Below the pieces are notes generated by a model that ran no database searches, was not told where the DNA came from, and was given only the letters and a program-made list of their open reading frames with translations. From CAKSHC01 sp045595395 (GTDB lineage: Bacteria > Bacillota > Clostridia > Oscillospirales > UMGS1783): a stretch of DNA of 64,000 nt. The stretch is from assembly GCA_045595395.1 (NCBI GenBank), contig JAZOAH010000010.1, positions 1 to 64,000 on the forward strand. Direction: 5' to 3'. This document shows positions 41,801 to 50,199 of the stretch, one piece after another (positions within the stretch are counted from its first letter, which is position 1; each line of letters opens with the position of its first letter). Position numbers and translations under genes: made by a program.

Positions 41801-42782
41801 ATAGGATATAACTTTTATTATAGTCCCAGACGGCGGTGATGCCCCAGCGATCATCTGCCTGTACCAGGTCGAAAACGACAGTATAGACGGTGTCGCCGAT
41901 GGTGGCTTCCAGATGGTAGGCACGATAGGCCTGCGGCTGGACGCCCAATATTTCGGTTATGCTTTGGGTTTGATAGGCCGAATAGTCTTTGGTTTGGGTG
42001 AGGGTATAGTCGACGGGGTTGCCGCACAGACCGTCGGCGGTGAAATCGTCGAGCTCGTGCAGCATCGTGCGCAGTCCGTAATTTTTGCCGATGGCGGCGG
42101 TGGCGAGAGAGGGTGCGATGGCCGAGGCCATGCCCTCAAGATCGGCGGCGGCAAAGGCGGTCAGGTAGGTGCTGATAGCCGATTCGGGATCGGCAAAGCC
42201 GCTGCCGGGGACAATGTCGTCGTTCCAGATCTCGGCCAGATACCATTTCCCCTTGATCTCAACGACGTCCAGGTGCAGGAAGCGAAGGCGGTTGTCGATC
42301 TGTTTTTGGAGGATGATCTCTTTATAGCCGGTGATGTCGGCGCCAAACATGGCGCTAAAGGAGAGCCGATCGGCCTGGGGGTAATCCCGGACGGAGAGGA
42401 TCGAATGGTCTGCATTTTGGCCGTAGGCGAAATAGAATTGGTCCAGTTGCTTTACCAGGTCGGCCCGTTTGCCGAGATGTCGGCTCTGTATGGCGTGGGG
42501 GAAGAGGCGGTAGACCCGGCCGACGGCGGCCTTGGCCTGTGCGTCGGCATAGGCATTGGCCAGCGCTTCGGGTGAGGGTTGGCCTTGCGAGCCAAACAGG
42601 AAGGCGTACAGGCCGATGCACAGCGCCGCAAAGGCGGCAAGGGCTATGAGCGGCCAGATCCGGCGCCGCTTGCGCTTGGGCGGCTCGGATGGTTTGTCGG
42701 GTATTGTAATTTCAATAAATTCATCGGTGGCCTTGGTCACGCCGGTGACCCGACCCAGGTCCAGGGTGTTGTCTTGTTCCAT
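41799..42782 (-). CDS. Membrane-anchored protein of unknown function
   Basis: A 327-residue protein: about 55 cytoplasmic residues ending in a basic KRKRRR patch, one membrane helix at about 43-65, and an extracellular part. The extracellular part seems to contain two NTF2-like alpha-beta segments (roughly 70-195 and 200-327; each begins with a helix such as SPEALANAYADAQA or PESAISTYLTAFAA). The duplication is my reading of pattern only. It lies downstream of the DivIVA-like gene on the same strand with a short hairpin between them. No catalytic motif is seen. Confidence 0.65.
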   Translation of the reverse strand: MEQDNTLDLGRVTGVTKATDEFIEITIPDKPSEPPKRKRRRIWPLIALAAFAALCIGLYAFLFGSQGQPSPEALANAYADAQAKAAVGRVYRLFPHAIQSRHLGKRADLVKQLDQFYFAYGQNADHSILSVRDYPQADRLSFSAMFGADITGYKEIILQKQIDNRLRFLHLDVVEIKGKWYLAEIWNDDIVPGSGFADPESAISTYLTAFAAADLEGMASAIAPSLATAAIGKNYGLRTMLHELDDFTADGLCGNPVDYTLTQTKDYSAYQTQSITEILGVQPQAYRAYHLEATIGDTVYTVVFDLVQADDRWGITAVWDYNKSYIL

Positions 42783-42801
42783 AGATGACTCCCAGCAAAG
42801 A

Positions 42802-42823
42802 GGAGCAGACTTTCGTCTGCTCC
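42802..42823 (-). terminator. Short hairpin, possible terminator
   Basis: GGAGCAGAC and GTCTGCTCC pair around TTTC (with one more base). It sits after the DivIVA-like gene on the minus strand. The T run after it is weak, so readthrough to the next gene is likely. Confidence 0.5.
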
Positions 42824-42830
42824 GTTGGAT

Positions 42831-44021
42831 TTAGAGGGTAGAGGTATCCCAAACGTCTTCGTTACCGTTTTTGCGCTTAGGTTCTTCGGTCGGCTCTTGG
42901 GGAAGGGGACCGAGGACGGCGATGAGTTGATTGTCGGTCATGTCGACAGCATCGTTGATGGCGTTGAACATACCCGACATGGAGATGGAGGTATCGGCAT
43001 AGATCTTCTGTGCCTGGTCGATCTCCTTTTTCATGACCCGAATGCGGGACTGCATGGCGGTCAGCCCGTCCATGCCTTGATGCAGGATCTGGTTGCGGGA
43101 TTCTTCGGCCTCAACCACCATATCGTTGGCTCGTCTGCGAGCCTCGGTCATGATGCGGCCGACATTGTTTTTGATATCGTCATACAGACGGCTCTTGTCG
43201 TAGATGTTACGCAGTTCATCGGGATGCATAGCCGATTGGGCACGCAACTGCTCGTTTTCAGCACGAAGGCGGGCCAGCTCCTGTTCGAGAGCTGTCACAC
43301 GCTCCTGCGCCTCACGCAGACGAAGATCGCCTGAATAGGCGGAAGTGGTGTAGGCCGTGCCGTTGAGTTGGGCCGAAAGCTGACGGTTTTGCAGGGTCAG
43401 CTCGTCGATCTGACGGGCGGCCTGCGCCTGCACCTGAGCCAGCTGTGCGGCGGCGGCATTGGCACGTTCCTCAGCCTGTGCGATGCGGGCGTTGATCTCC
43501 TCATCGGTGATGGGTTGAGCGGTTTCGGTCTGTTTGGTTTGCAGATCCAGGATCTGGGCCTTGGCGGCTTCGAGCTCGGCCTGCAGCTGCTGAACATCGG
43601 CAGGCTGGGCGGCACGGAGTTCTTCGACCTGGGCCTTATAGTGAGCGATCTGCTTTTGCATGCGTTCACGCTCACGGATGATCTCTTCAATGCGGGTGCG
43701 CAGCTGCTCATTACCGATGAGGGGAGTGCCGGCCATCTTTTCCTTGGCTTTGACCAGTTCTTCCTTGACCAGGTCACATTCCTGGGACTTTTCGGCCAGC
43801 TGGGCACGCAGTTGATCGAGGGCGGCAGGGTCAGCCCCGGCGGCCTTGAGCGCATTGTTTTCTTTGGTCAAACGCTTGATGGTATCGGCCATGGCCTTGG
43901 TCTGCCGATCAAACCAATCCTGGTTTTCGGCGGCGGCACGGTTGATTCCTTCGATATAAGCGATGACATCATCTTTATGAAAGCCGCTGATAGCGGTGCG
44001 GAACATTTGTTCGTCTGCCAT
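42831..44021 (-). CDS. DivIVA-like coiled-coil protein
   Basis: A 396-residue protein. The N-terminus FRTAISGFHKDDVIAYIEGI resembles the membrane-curvature-binding lipid domain of DivIVA/GpsB. Residues 35 to about 350 are coiled coil rich in Q, E and A (for instance QLQAELEAAKAQILDLQTKQ), with a short break near residue 220-235 (TAYTTSAYSGD). The C-terminus is charged (EEPKRKNGNEDVWD). It is much longer than B. subtilis DivIVA (164), so it may be a structural protein at poles or septum. AAAAGGAGCACG precedes the ATG. Confidence 0.75.
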   Translation of the reverse strand: MADEQMFRTAISGFHKDDVIAYIEGINRAAAENQDWFDRQTKAMADTIKRLTKENNALKAAGADPAALDQLRAQLAEKSQECDLVKEELVKAKEKMAGTPLIGNEQLRTRIEEIIRERERMQKQIAHYKAQVEELRAAQPADVQQLQAELEAAKAQILDLQTKQTETAQPITDEEINARIAQAEERANAAAAQLAQVQAQAARQIDELTLQNRQLSAQLNGTAYTTSAYSGDLRLREAQERVTALEQELARLRAENEQLRAQSAMHPDELRNIYDKSRLYDDIKNNVGRIMTEARRRANDMVVEAEESRNQILHQGMDGLTAMQSRIRVMKKEIDQAQKIYADTSISMSGMFNAINDAVDMTDNQLIAVLGPLPQEPTEEPKRKNGNEDVWDTSTL

Positions 44022-44097
44022 GATCGTGCTCCTTTTTAGGCATAATAACGCAATATATAAGTATGATAACACAAATTTCCTGGCCTGGCAAGGGCAA

Positions 44098-44132
44098 ACA
44101 AAAAAATACCCATCGAAAATGATGGGTATTTT
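44098..44132 (-). terminator. Terminator of the acyltransferase-like gene
   Basis: ATACCCATC and GATGGGTAT pair around GAAAAT, with A runs that become T runs on the minus strand, directly after the stop codon. Confidence 0.75.
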
Positions 44133-44136
44133 GATG

Positions 44137-44964
44137 TTATTCGATGTTTTGTTCGAGCGTTTGGGGGTTGGCCAGCAGTTTTTTCATGTAGCGCACGGTG
44201 CGGGCGAAGTATAGGCCGTCGCAAATGCGCTCATCAATGGTCAGCCCAAGCTGGAGCGATTTTTTGATGGTGATGTGCTCCTTGCCGTCGACGATCGGGA
44301 CATATCGCTCCTTGCCGATGGATACAAACTGACTGCAGGTGCCGAAATTATAGATGTGATGCAGCACGGTGCCGATACCCAAGGATTTGAGGTTGGTTAC
44401 ATAAAAGGAGGTATGGAAGGGGGAGGCCTCCATGACGTCCTTGGGCAGGATGTTGTGTCGGTCCATCCACATCAGAAAGCGGACGGCCGGCTTATATAAG
44501 AAGGAGGGAATGGCCATGATGATACGGGCCAGGTCGTCGGTGTCGTTGGTGTCGCCCACGGTGGTGTTGGCGGCAATGGCCTCGTCGATCTTGGCGGCTA
44601 CCTCGGCCAGGGTCTCGGTACCGGTAAATTCCAGTTTGAGCACCGTTTCGGCCGTTTGGCCACGCAGGGAACGGTGGACATTAAAGCAGACCTGAATGGC
44701 ATTGCGCTGATACAGCTTGCCGTTGACGACAAAACGGTTGAGCTCGGGGAACTTGTGCATGGTGCGCACAAAGGTGGCGATCAGCAGGTGCATGTAGCTC
44801 AATTCGGATGTGGTATACTGCTTTATGTATTGATCTAGGATGGCACAATCGACCTCTTCAAAGCTGTAATTGAGCGCATCGGTGCGGTCATACATGATGT
44901 AGGGTATGATCCGCATAAGAGGCTCCAGGTTTTTCACCTGGACACCGTCACGTCTTTTTGCCAT
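44137..44964 (-). CDS. E2/CAT-fold acyltransferase-like protein lacking catalytic histidine
   Basis: A 275-residue protein with the catalytic-domain fold of 2-oxoacid dehydrogenase E2 or chloramphenicol acetyltransferase (PELNRFVVNGKLYQRN; ITIKKSLQLGLTIDERICDG). The active motif HxxxDG should read DHRxxDG, but residue 245 is glutamate (DERICDG), so acyl transfer by the normal route seems lost. No lipoyl or E1-binding domain is present and no E1 or E3 gene is near. Similar stand-alone proteins occur in Clostridia. The function is unknown to me; trimeric scaffold or CoA-ester binding are possibilities. Confidence 0.75.
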   Translation of the reverse strand: MAKRRDGVQVKNLEPLMRIIPYIMYDRTDALNYSFEEVDCAILDQYIKQYTTSELSYMHLLIATFVRTMHKFPELNRFVVNGKLYQRNAIQVCFNVHRSLRGQTAETVLKLEFTGTETLAEVAAKIDEAIAANTTVGDTNDTDDLARIIMAIPSFLYKPAVRFLMWMDRHNILPKDVMEASPFHTSFYVTNLKSLGIGTVLHHIYNFGTCSQFVSIGKERYVPIVDGKEHITIKKSLQLGLTIDERICDGLYFARTVRYMKKLLANPQTLEQNIE

Positions 44965-45058
44965 ATGGACCGTCCTTTACTTTCACAATCTGTTAACAAC
45001 TTATTTAAGAATAGCATACATTTGCACAAAAAGCAAGAAAAAATATTGCTACCTCGTG

Positions 45059-45087
45059 TTGCGTGAGAAGATATCGTATTATATAAT
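45059..45087 (+). promoter_or_regulatory. Promoter of the CCA-adding enzyme gene
   Basis: TTGCGT, 17 bases and TATAAT, 25 bases before the ATG. The GGGGGGAGCGAGG ribosome binding region lies between. Confidence 0.7.
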
Positions 45088-45112
45088 ACAAGAAAAAAGG
45101 GGGGGAGCGAGG

Positions 45113-46285
45113 ATGCTGCCGGGCTATGTGAGCAAAGCCATGAAAATATTGGAGAAGGCCGGATTTGAGGTCTGGCCGGTGGGCGGCTGCGTGCGCGATC
45201 GGCTGCGAGGCGAGATGCCCGGCGATTACGATCTGACCACCAACGCCACCCCCAAACAGATGCTGGAATTGTTTGCCGATACCCGTTGTATTTTGGCCGG
45301 GCTGTCGCACGGCACGGTGACCCCCATCATCGAGCATCATCCGGTTGAGATCACCACCTTTCGCATTGAGACGGGGTATCGGGACCATCGGCGGCCCGAT
45401 GCGGTGACCTTTACCGAGGATATTCGGGAGGATCTGGCAAGGCGGGATTTTACCGTCAATGCAATGGCCTGGCATCCCAAGCGGGGGCTGTGCGATCCCT
45501 TTGGGGGCAAGGCCGATCTGGCGGCGGGCATCATCCGAGCGGTAGGTGAGCCGGAGCGGCGGTTTGAGGAGGATGCGCTGCGCATCCTGCGGGCGCTGCG
45601 CTTTGCCGTAAAATTAGGATTTACCATTGAAGAGAAGACGGCGCAGGCGATGCGGAAAGCGGCACCGACGCTGACACATATTGCCGCTGAGCGGATCACC
45701 GCCGAGTGGCGGGGCGTGCTGGGATCGGCTGATTGTGTGCGGTTATACGAGCCGTTTGTGAGCATCTGGCGGCAGGTGTTGCCGGGAGTGGATATCCCCG
45801 ATGTTAAGGAGTTGGCGGCGCCGCTGGATTTTGTGCTGCGTCTGGTGCTGCTGTGCTATCGGTCGGGTCGGGATGTGACCGAGCGGTTGTGCCTGACCAA
45901 GATCGAGCGCAAGGCGCTGACCCGCCTGTGGGCGGCCATGGATGAGCCGGTACCGCAGGACGTGATCGGGGTGCGGCGATTGGTGGCGGCACACGGGGCG
46001 GAGGATGCCGATGCGCTGTTGCGGTTGTGGGCGGCCATAGGCAAGGATACCGAGCGGGCGGGCGAGCTGCTGTGCGAGTGTGTCGAGCGGGGCGACTGCA
46101 TGAGTCTGGCGCAGTTGGCAGTGACGGGGGCGGATCTGGCTCTGCCGCCGTCGCAGATCGGGGTCTGCTTGCGAGAGTTGCTGGATGCTGTGGTGCGTGA
46201 AAAGGTGGCTAATGAACGAGAGGCATTGCTTTCTTATTTGAAGCATGATATAATGTCAGAAAAAGGCTTGGGAGGAAATATGTAG
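45113..46285 (+). CDS. cca: CCA tRNA nucleotidyltransferase
   Basis: A 390-residue class II nucleotidyltransferase that builds or repairs the CCA end of tRNAs. WPVGGCVRDRLRGEMPGDYDLTTNA (two parts: VGGCVRDRLRG and PGDYDLTTNA) is the catalytic head with the DxD pair. ARRDFTVNAMA, ERRFEEDALRILRALRFA and the helical C-terminus follow family order. Both tRNA genes here already encode CCA, so this enzyme mainly repairs ends or serves other tRNAs. ATG 45113 is chosen because a strong GGGGGGAG precedes it and a promoter lies just upstream. Confidence 0.92.
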   Translation: MLPGYVSKAMKILEKAGFEVWPVGGCVRDRLRGEMPGDYDLTTNATPKQMLELFADTRCILAGLSHGTVTPIIEHHPVEITTFRIETGYRDHRRPDAVTFTEDIREDLARRDFTVNAMAWHPKRGLCDPFGGKADLAAGIIRAVGEPERRFEEDALRILRALRFAVKLGFTIEEKTAQAMRKAAPTLTHIAAERITAEWRGVLGSADCVRLYEPFVSIWRQVLPGVDIPDVKELAAPLDFVLRLVLLCYRSGRDVTERLCLTKIERKALTRLWAAMDEPVPQDVIGVRRLVAAHGAEDADALLRLWAAIGKDTERAGELLCECVERGDCMSLAQLAVTGADLALPPSQIGVCLRELLDAVVREKVANEREALLSYLKHDIMSEKGLGGNM

Positions 46286-46287
46286 AA

Positions 46288-46644
46288 ATGGACAAGAAGA
46301 AGCTGGTGTTGTTTGCCTGTTTTGGGGTGAGTTTGGTTTTCTTTATTTTGGGTTGGGTGTTGCCCGATGTATCCCGTTGGATGTATCTGCCGGGGCTGCT
46401 GGGTTATGCCGGCTGCACGGCCATGATGGGACTGATCGATCTTAAGAAAAAGCAGAAGATCATGGGTTATATTTGGCTGGCCATTGCGCTGATGGCGGCG
46501 GTGTTGGGTGTTGTGCAGGCGGTGACCAAGCTGGTCTTCCGGTTTAATCCCCTGTTCTTTGTTATTGTTTTGCTGCTGTCGATGGTGCTTGGCTGGGAAG
46601 AAAAGCCCAAGCAGGCCAAACACGATGCGACGAAAAAGAAATAA
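46288..46644 (+). CDS. Small membrane protein of unknown function
   Basis: A 118-residue protein with four predicted helices and a lysine-rich tail (WEEKPKQAKHDATKKK). It starts two bases after the cca stop, with GGGAGG upstream inside the end of cca, so it is co-transcribed with that gene. No motif is recognised. Confidence 0.65.
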   Translation: MDKKKLVLFACFGVSLVFFILGWVLPDVSRWMYLPGLLGYAGCTAMMGLIDLKKKQKIMGYIWLAIALMAAVLGVVQAVTKLVFRFNPLFFVIVLLLSMVLGWEEKPKQAKHDATKKK

Positions 46645-46672
46645 AAAAATGAGCCGAAAGGCTCATTTTTTT
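46643..46672. terminator. Bidirectional terminator
   Basis: AAAAAAATGAGCC and GGCTCATTTTTTT pair around GAAA between the convergent small membrane protein gene and the aromatic amino-acid operon. Confidence 0.87.
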
Positions 46673-47699
46673 ATAGTTTGTCGGCGACGGTGTAGATAAA
46701 GCGTTCGGTCTTTTCCCAGCCCATGCAGGGGTCGGTGATCGACTGGCCGTAGGTGGTGCCGTCGGGCTTTTGGCAACCGTCGACCAGATAGCTTTCGACC
46801 ATAAAGCCCTTGACCATCTTGCCGATGTCGGCGTTGTGGCGGCGGTTGTAGAGCACCTCTTCGGCGATGCGCTGCTGCTGATCGAATTGCTTGCCCGAGT
46901 TGGCATGGTTGGTGTCGATGATGACGGCGGGGTTGGCAAGGCCGCTCTGGGCATAGATCTCATAGGTGCGGATCAGATCCTCGTAGTGGTAGTTGGGCTG
47001 ATTCTGGCCCCGCTTGTTGACATAGCCTCGCAGGATGGCGTGGGTGTAGGGGTTGCCGGTGCTTTCGACCTCCCAGCCGCGATAGATGAAGGTGTGAGGG
47101 CGCTGGGCGGCGGTGATGGAGTTGACCATGACCGACAGGTCGCCGCCGGTCGGGTTCTTGATGCCGACGGGAATATTGATGCCGGAGGCGGTCAGGCGGT
47201 GGTGCTGATCTTCGCCCGAACGGGCGCCGACGGCCACATAGCCCAGCAGGTCGGAGAGGTACCGGTGGTTTTCGGGATAGAGCATTTCATCGGCGCAGGC
47301 AAAGCCGGTCTCGGCCAAGGCACGCATGTGGAACTGGCGCACGGCCAGGATGCCCTTGAACAGGTCGGGCTTACCCGAAGGGTCGGGCTGATGGAGCAGA
47401 CCCATGTAGCCCTCGCCGGTGGTGCGGGGCTTGCCGGTGTAGATGCGGGGGACGATGACGATCTTATCCTTGACCTTTTCCTGCACCTTGCGCAGGCGGG
47501 AGATATAGTCCATGACCGAGTCCTCACGGTCGGCTGAGCAGGGGCCGATGACCAGCAGGAATTTATCAGAAGTGGAGTCGATGACCGATTTGATCTCCTT
47601 ATCACGGTCGGCCTTGACCTTGGCCATGGCCTCGGTCAGCGGGAACTGGGTCTTAACCTCGAGAGGGATGGGGAGTTTGCGTTTGAAATTCATATTCAT
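46671..47699 (-). CDS. aroF: DAHP synthase (class I alpha, AroF/G/H type)
   Basis: This enzyme condenses phosphoenolpyruvate and erythrose-4-phosphate, the first step of the shikimate pathway. The 342-residue product matches the E. coli AroFGH type: LLVIGPCSADRED, PRIYTGKPRTTGEGYMG, SGINIPVGIKNPTGG and DTNHANSGKQFDQQ. No chorismate mutase domain is fused. It is the last gene of the nine-gene leftward operon. The choice among aroF/G/H symbols is arbitrary. Confidence 0.93.
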   Translation of the reverse strand: MNMNFKRKLPIPLEVKTQFPLTEAMAKVKADRDKEIKSVIDSTSDKFLLVIGPCSADREDSVMDYISRLRKVQEKVKDKIVIVPRIYTGKPRTTGEGYMGLLHQPDPSGKPDLFKGILAVRQFHMRALAETGFACADEMLYPENHRYLSDLLGYVAVGARSGEDQHHRLTASGINIPVGIKNPTGGDLSVMVNSITAAQRPHTFIYRGWEVESTGNPYTHAILRGYVNKRGQNQPNYHYEDLIRTYEIYAQSGLANPAVIIDTNHANSGKQFDQQQRIAEEVLYNRRHNADIGKMVKGFMVESYLVDGCQKPDGTTYGQSITDPCMGWEKTERFIYTVADKL

Positions 47700-47716
47700 G
47701 GGGTAGGGTCTCCTTT

Positions 47717-48577
47717 TTACTTCTTGTCAAACAGGGCGCGGCGGGCGGTGGACAGGCGCATCATCTCACGCATGGTGTCGCAATCACCCTCCTCGAGGGA
47801 GCGGCGCAGGCGGGAAAATTCGTCCAAAAACTTATCCATTTGCGCTAAAAGTGGCTCTTTATTCATCAAAAACAGCTCGCTCCACATCTCGTCGTTGATG
47901 CGGGCGATGCGGGTCAGGTCACGGAAAGAGTCGCCGGTATAGTCCTGCAATTTCTCCTTGTCGTCGTAGCAGGTCATGAGGGAAACGGCGATGCAGTGGG
48001 TCAGCTGCGACACAAAGCCGATCATCTCATCGTGCTTTTCAGGGGAAAGGGTGCAGACCTTGCCAAATCCGAGCAGTTTGCCGATCTCCAGGCAGTCGTT
48101 GATGGCCGCCTGTGTGTTTTTCTCGGTAGGGGTGACGATGTAGTTGGCACCGTGGAAGATGCGCTCATCGCTGTTTTGTACACCGTAGACCTCTTTACCG
48201 GCCATGGGGTGAGCGGCGATGAATTCAACATCCTCACGCAGCATGCTCTGAATGTCATAAACGACCGAGGTTTTGACGCCGGTGACGTCGGTGAGCAGAG
48301 CGCCGGGCTTAAAATGCTGCTGATGCTCCCGGATCCATTCGATAAAGACCTTGGGGTAGAGGGAGAAGATGATCAGCTCGGCCTCGCCGATCAAGGTCGG
48401 GTCTGGCGTGGTGGCGCCTTTGGCGATCAGGCCGTTTTCCAGAGCATAGTCGATGGAAGTCTGAGAGAGGGTGATGGCCGAGACCTCAAAGCCGAGTTTG
48501 GTAAAGGCACGGGCATAGCTGCCGCCGATCAGACCGAGACCGACAATAAGTATTTTTTTGCTGGTATTAAGCATCAT
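47717..48577 (-). CDS. tyrA: Prephenate dehydrogenase
   Basis: This enzyme oxidises prephenate to 4-hydroxyphenylpyruvate in the tyrosine branch. Its 286 residues comprise the NAD-binding loop IVGLGLIGGSYARAF at the start, LLTDVTGVKTSVV, FIAAHPMAGKEVYG and a helical dimerisation domain. It lacks an ACT domain, so tyrosine control must act otherwise. It overlaps the upstream aroA stop by eleven bases, indicating coupling. Confidence 0.93.
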   Translation of the reverse strand: MMLNTSKKILIVGLGLIGGSYARAFTKLGFEVSAITLSQTSIDYALENGLIAKGATTPDPTLIGEAELIIFSLYPKVFIEWIREHQQHFKPGALLTDVTGVKTSVVYDIQSMLREDVEFIAAHPMAGKEVYGVQNSDERIFHGANYIVTPTEKNTQAAINDCLEIGKLLGFGKVCTLSPEKHDEMIGFVSQLTHCIAVSLMTCYDDKEKLQDYTGDSFRDLTRIARINDEMWSELFLMNKEPLLAQMDKFLDEFSRLRRSLEEGDCDTMREMMRLSTARRALFDKK

Positions 48578-49781
48578 AGCAGGTTACCTCAAATCCGAGT
48601 TGTTGCAGACGGTCAAAAAAGTCGGGCATGCTCTTGGCGGCGGCCTGCGCTCCGTCGATCACGCCGCCCAGACGGGTGGCCAGCACCGCCAGCGACATGA
48701 CGATGCGATGATCGTTGTGGCCGCACAGATCCTCTGTCGGGGCGTGCAGGTCGTGGGGATAGACCACCACGCTGTCCTCATGCACGGTCACGGCTACGCC
48801 GAACTTGGACAGTTCCTGTGCCATGGCGGCGGCACGGTCGCTCTCCTTGAGTTTAAGGCGACGGGTGCCGGTGAAGACACCGCCGCCGAAGACGGCCGAC
48901 AGGGCAAAGAGGATGGGGCCAAGATCGGGGCAGTCGGCAATGTTGATGGTGGGGGTGCCTCGGCCAAGCAGGGCGAAATATTTCTCGTAGATCTTATCCC
49001 CCTGCAGGCTGTCGGGGTTAAGCCCGGTCAGGGTGATATCCGAGCCGAGCCGCTGGAGAGCAGCGAAAAAGGCGGCGCCCGAATAATCGCCCTCGACGGC
49101 CGTTTGGATCGGCTGATAGGTCTGTCCGCCGGGGATGGCGAGGGTGCGCTCATCCTGCCAGAAGACACGGATGCCGCAGGTGGCCAGTGCCTGAATGGTC
49201 AGATTGATATAGGAGCAGGATTCGATGGGGGGAATCAGAGAGATGGTGCTGTCCCCCGGAAGGAGGGGTAGGGCAAAGAGCAGGCCGGTGATGAACTGGC
49301 TGGAAATATTGCCCTTCATTTTATAGCAGCCGCTGTGCAGCTTGCCGCACAGCCGCAATGAGGTATCCTGTTGTTCAAAGAGGATGCCTTGTCTTTTGCA
49401 GATATCCTCATAAATACCGAGCGGGCGGGAGAGCAGTTTCTCGCTTCCCGTCAGGGTGACGGGCCTGCCCGAGAGCAGGCAAAGAGGAATGAAAAAGCGC
49501 AGGGTGCTGCCGCTTTCCCGACAGGGTAGGACGGCGTTTGCAGGAATGGTAAAGGGATCAAAGCTGCCTAAGGTCACCTGTTCGCCGTGACGGGTCACCG
49601 TTGTGCCCAGGGCGGTCAGACAATCGAGGGTGGCCAGCATATCCTCGCTGTGGGAAATGCCGTCGATAACGCTTTCTCCCTGCGAGAGGGCGCCGCCGAT
49701 GAGCAGACGGTGAGCCATGCTTTTGGAGGGCGGGGCTTGCATGATGCCATGACCGAGAGAAGGGCGGATATCAACCTTCAT
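48567..49781 (-). CDS. aroA: EPSP synthase (3-phosphoshikimate 1-carboxyvinyltransferase)
   Basis: This enzyme adds enolpyruvate from phosphoenolpyruvate to shikimate-3-phosphate. It has 404 residues: APPSKSMAHRLLIGGAL at the N-terminus, LPCRESGSTLRFFIPL with the conserved SGS-R region, EGDYSGAAFF, and RLKLKESDRAAAM followed by GHNDHRIVMSL at the C-terminus. The sequence GLYGSTAG of glyphosate-insensitive types is not seen, but I do not predict drug response. ATG 49781 has GGAGG upstream and overlaps aroQ by eleven bases. Confidence 0.94.
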   Translation of the reverse strand: MKVDIRPSLGHGIMQAPPSKSMAHRLLIGGALSQGESVIDGISHSEDMLATLDCLTALGTTVTRHGEQVTLGSFDPFTIPANAVLPCRESGSTLRFFIPLCLLSGRPVTLTGSEKLLSRPLGIYEDICKRQGILFEQQDTSLRLCGKLHSGCYKMKGNISSQFITGLLFALPLLPGDSTISLIPPIESCSYINLTIQALATCGIRVFWQDERTLAIPGGQTYQPIQTAVEGDYSGAAFFAALQRLGSDITLTGLNPDSLQGDKIYEKYFALLGRGTPTINIADCPDLGPILFALSAVFGGGVFTGTRRLKLKESDRAAAMAQELSKFGVAVTVHEDSVVVYPHDLHAPTEDLCGHNDHRIVMSLAVLATRLGGVIDGAQAAAKSMPDFFDRLQQLGFEVTCYDA

Positions 49782-50199
49782 AATGAGCCTCCAGCAGATC
49801 AATGGCCTCGCAGTAGCCGTCGGTGCCGTGGCCGATGATATGGCCGATGCAGGCGGCTCGGATAAAGCTCACCTGGCGGAACTCTTCCCGTGTGGATACA
49901 TCCGAGATGTGCACCTCGACGGTGGGGGTGCCGACGGCTTTGACAGCATCGAGAATGGCGATGGAGGTGTGGGTGTAAGCGCCGGGGTTGATGACTATGC
50001 CGTCATAGGTCTGATAGGTCGACTGGATGGCATCGACCAGATCACCTTCGTGGTTGCTCTGGTAAAAATCGACGGTGTGGGTCTTGGCGTGGGCACGGAT
50101 CTTATCGCATAAGGAAGCATAGGTTTCCTTGCCGTAGATGTCGGGCTCACGCAGGCCTAACAGATTCAAATTCGGGCCGTTGATGACTAAAATCTTCAT
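49771..50199 (-). CDS. aroQ: Type II 3-dehydroquinate dehydratase
   Basis: A 142-residue dodecameric-type dehydratase converting 3-dehydroquinate to 3-dehydroshikimate. Family landmarks are complete: INGPNLNLLGLREPDIYG, QSNHEGDLVDAIQ, INPGAYTHTSIAILDA (catalytic tyrosine and following loop upstream at DIYG), VEVHISDVSTREEFRQ and the ACIGHIIGHG histidine region. The start overlaps the aroE-aroK fusion gene by four bases. Confidence 0.94.
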   Translation of the reverse strand: MKILVINGPNLNLLGLREPDIYGKETYASLCDKIRAHAKTHTVDFYQSNHEGDLVDAIQSTYQTYDGIVINPGAYTHTSIAILDAVKAVGTPTVEVHISDVSTREEFRQVSFIRAACIGHIIGHGTDGYCEAIDLLEAHYEG

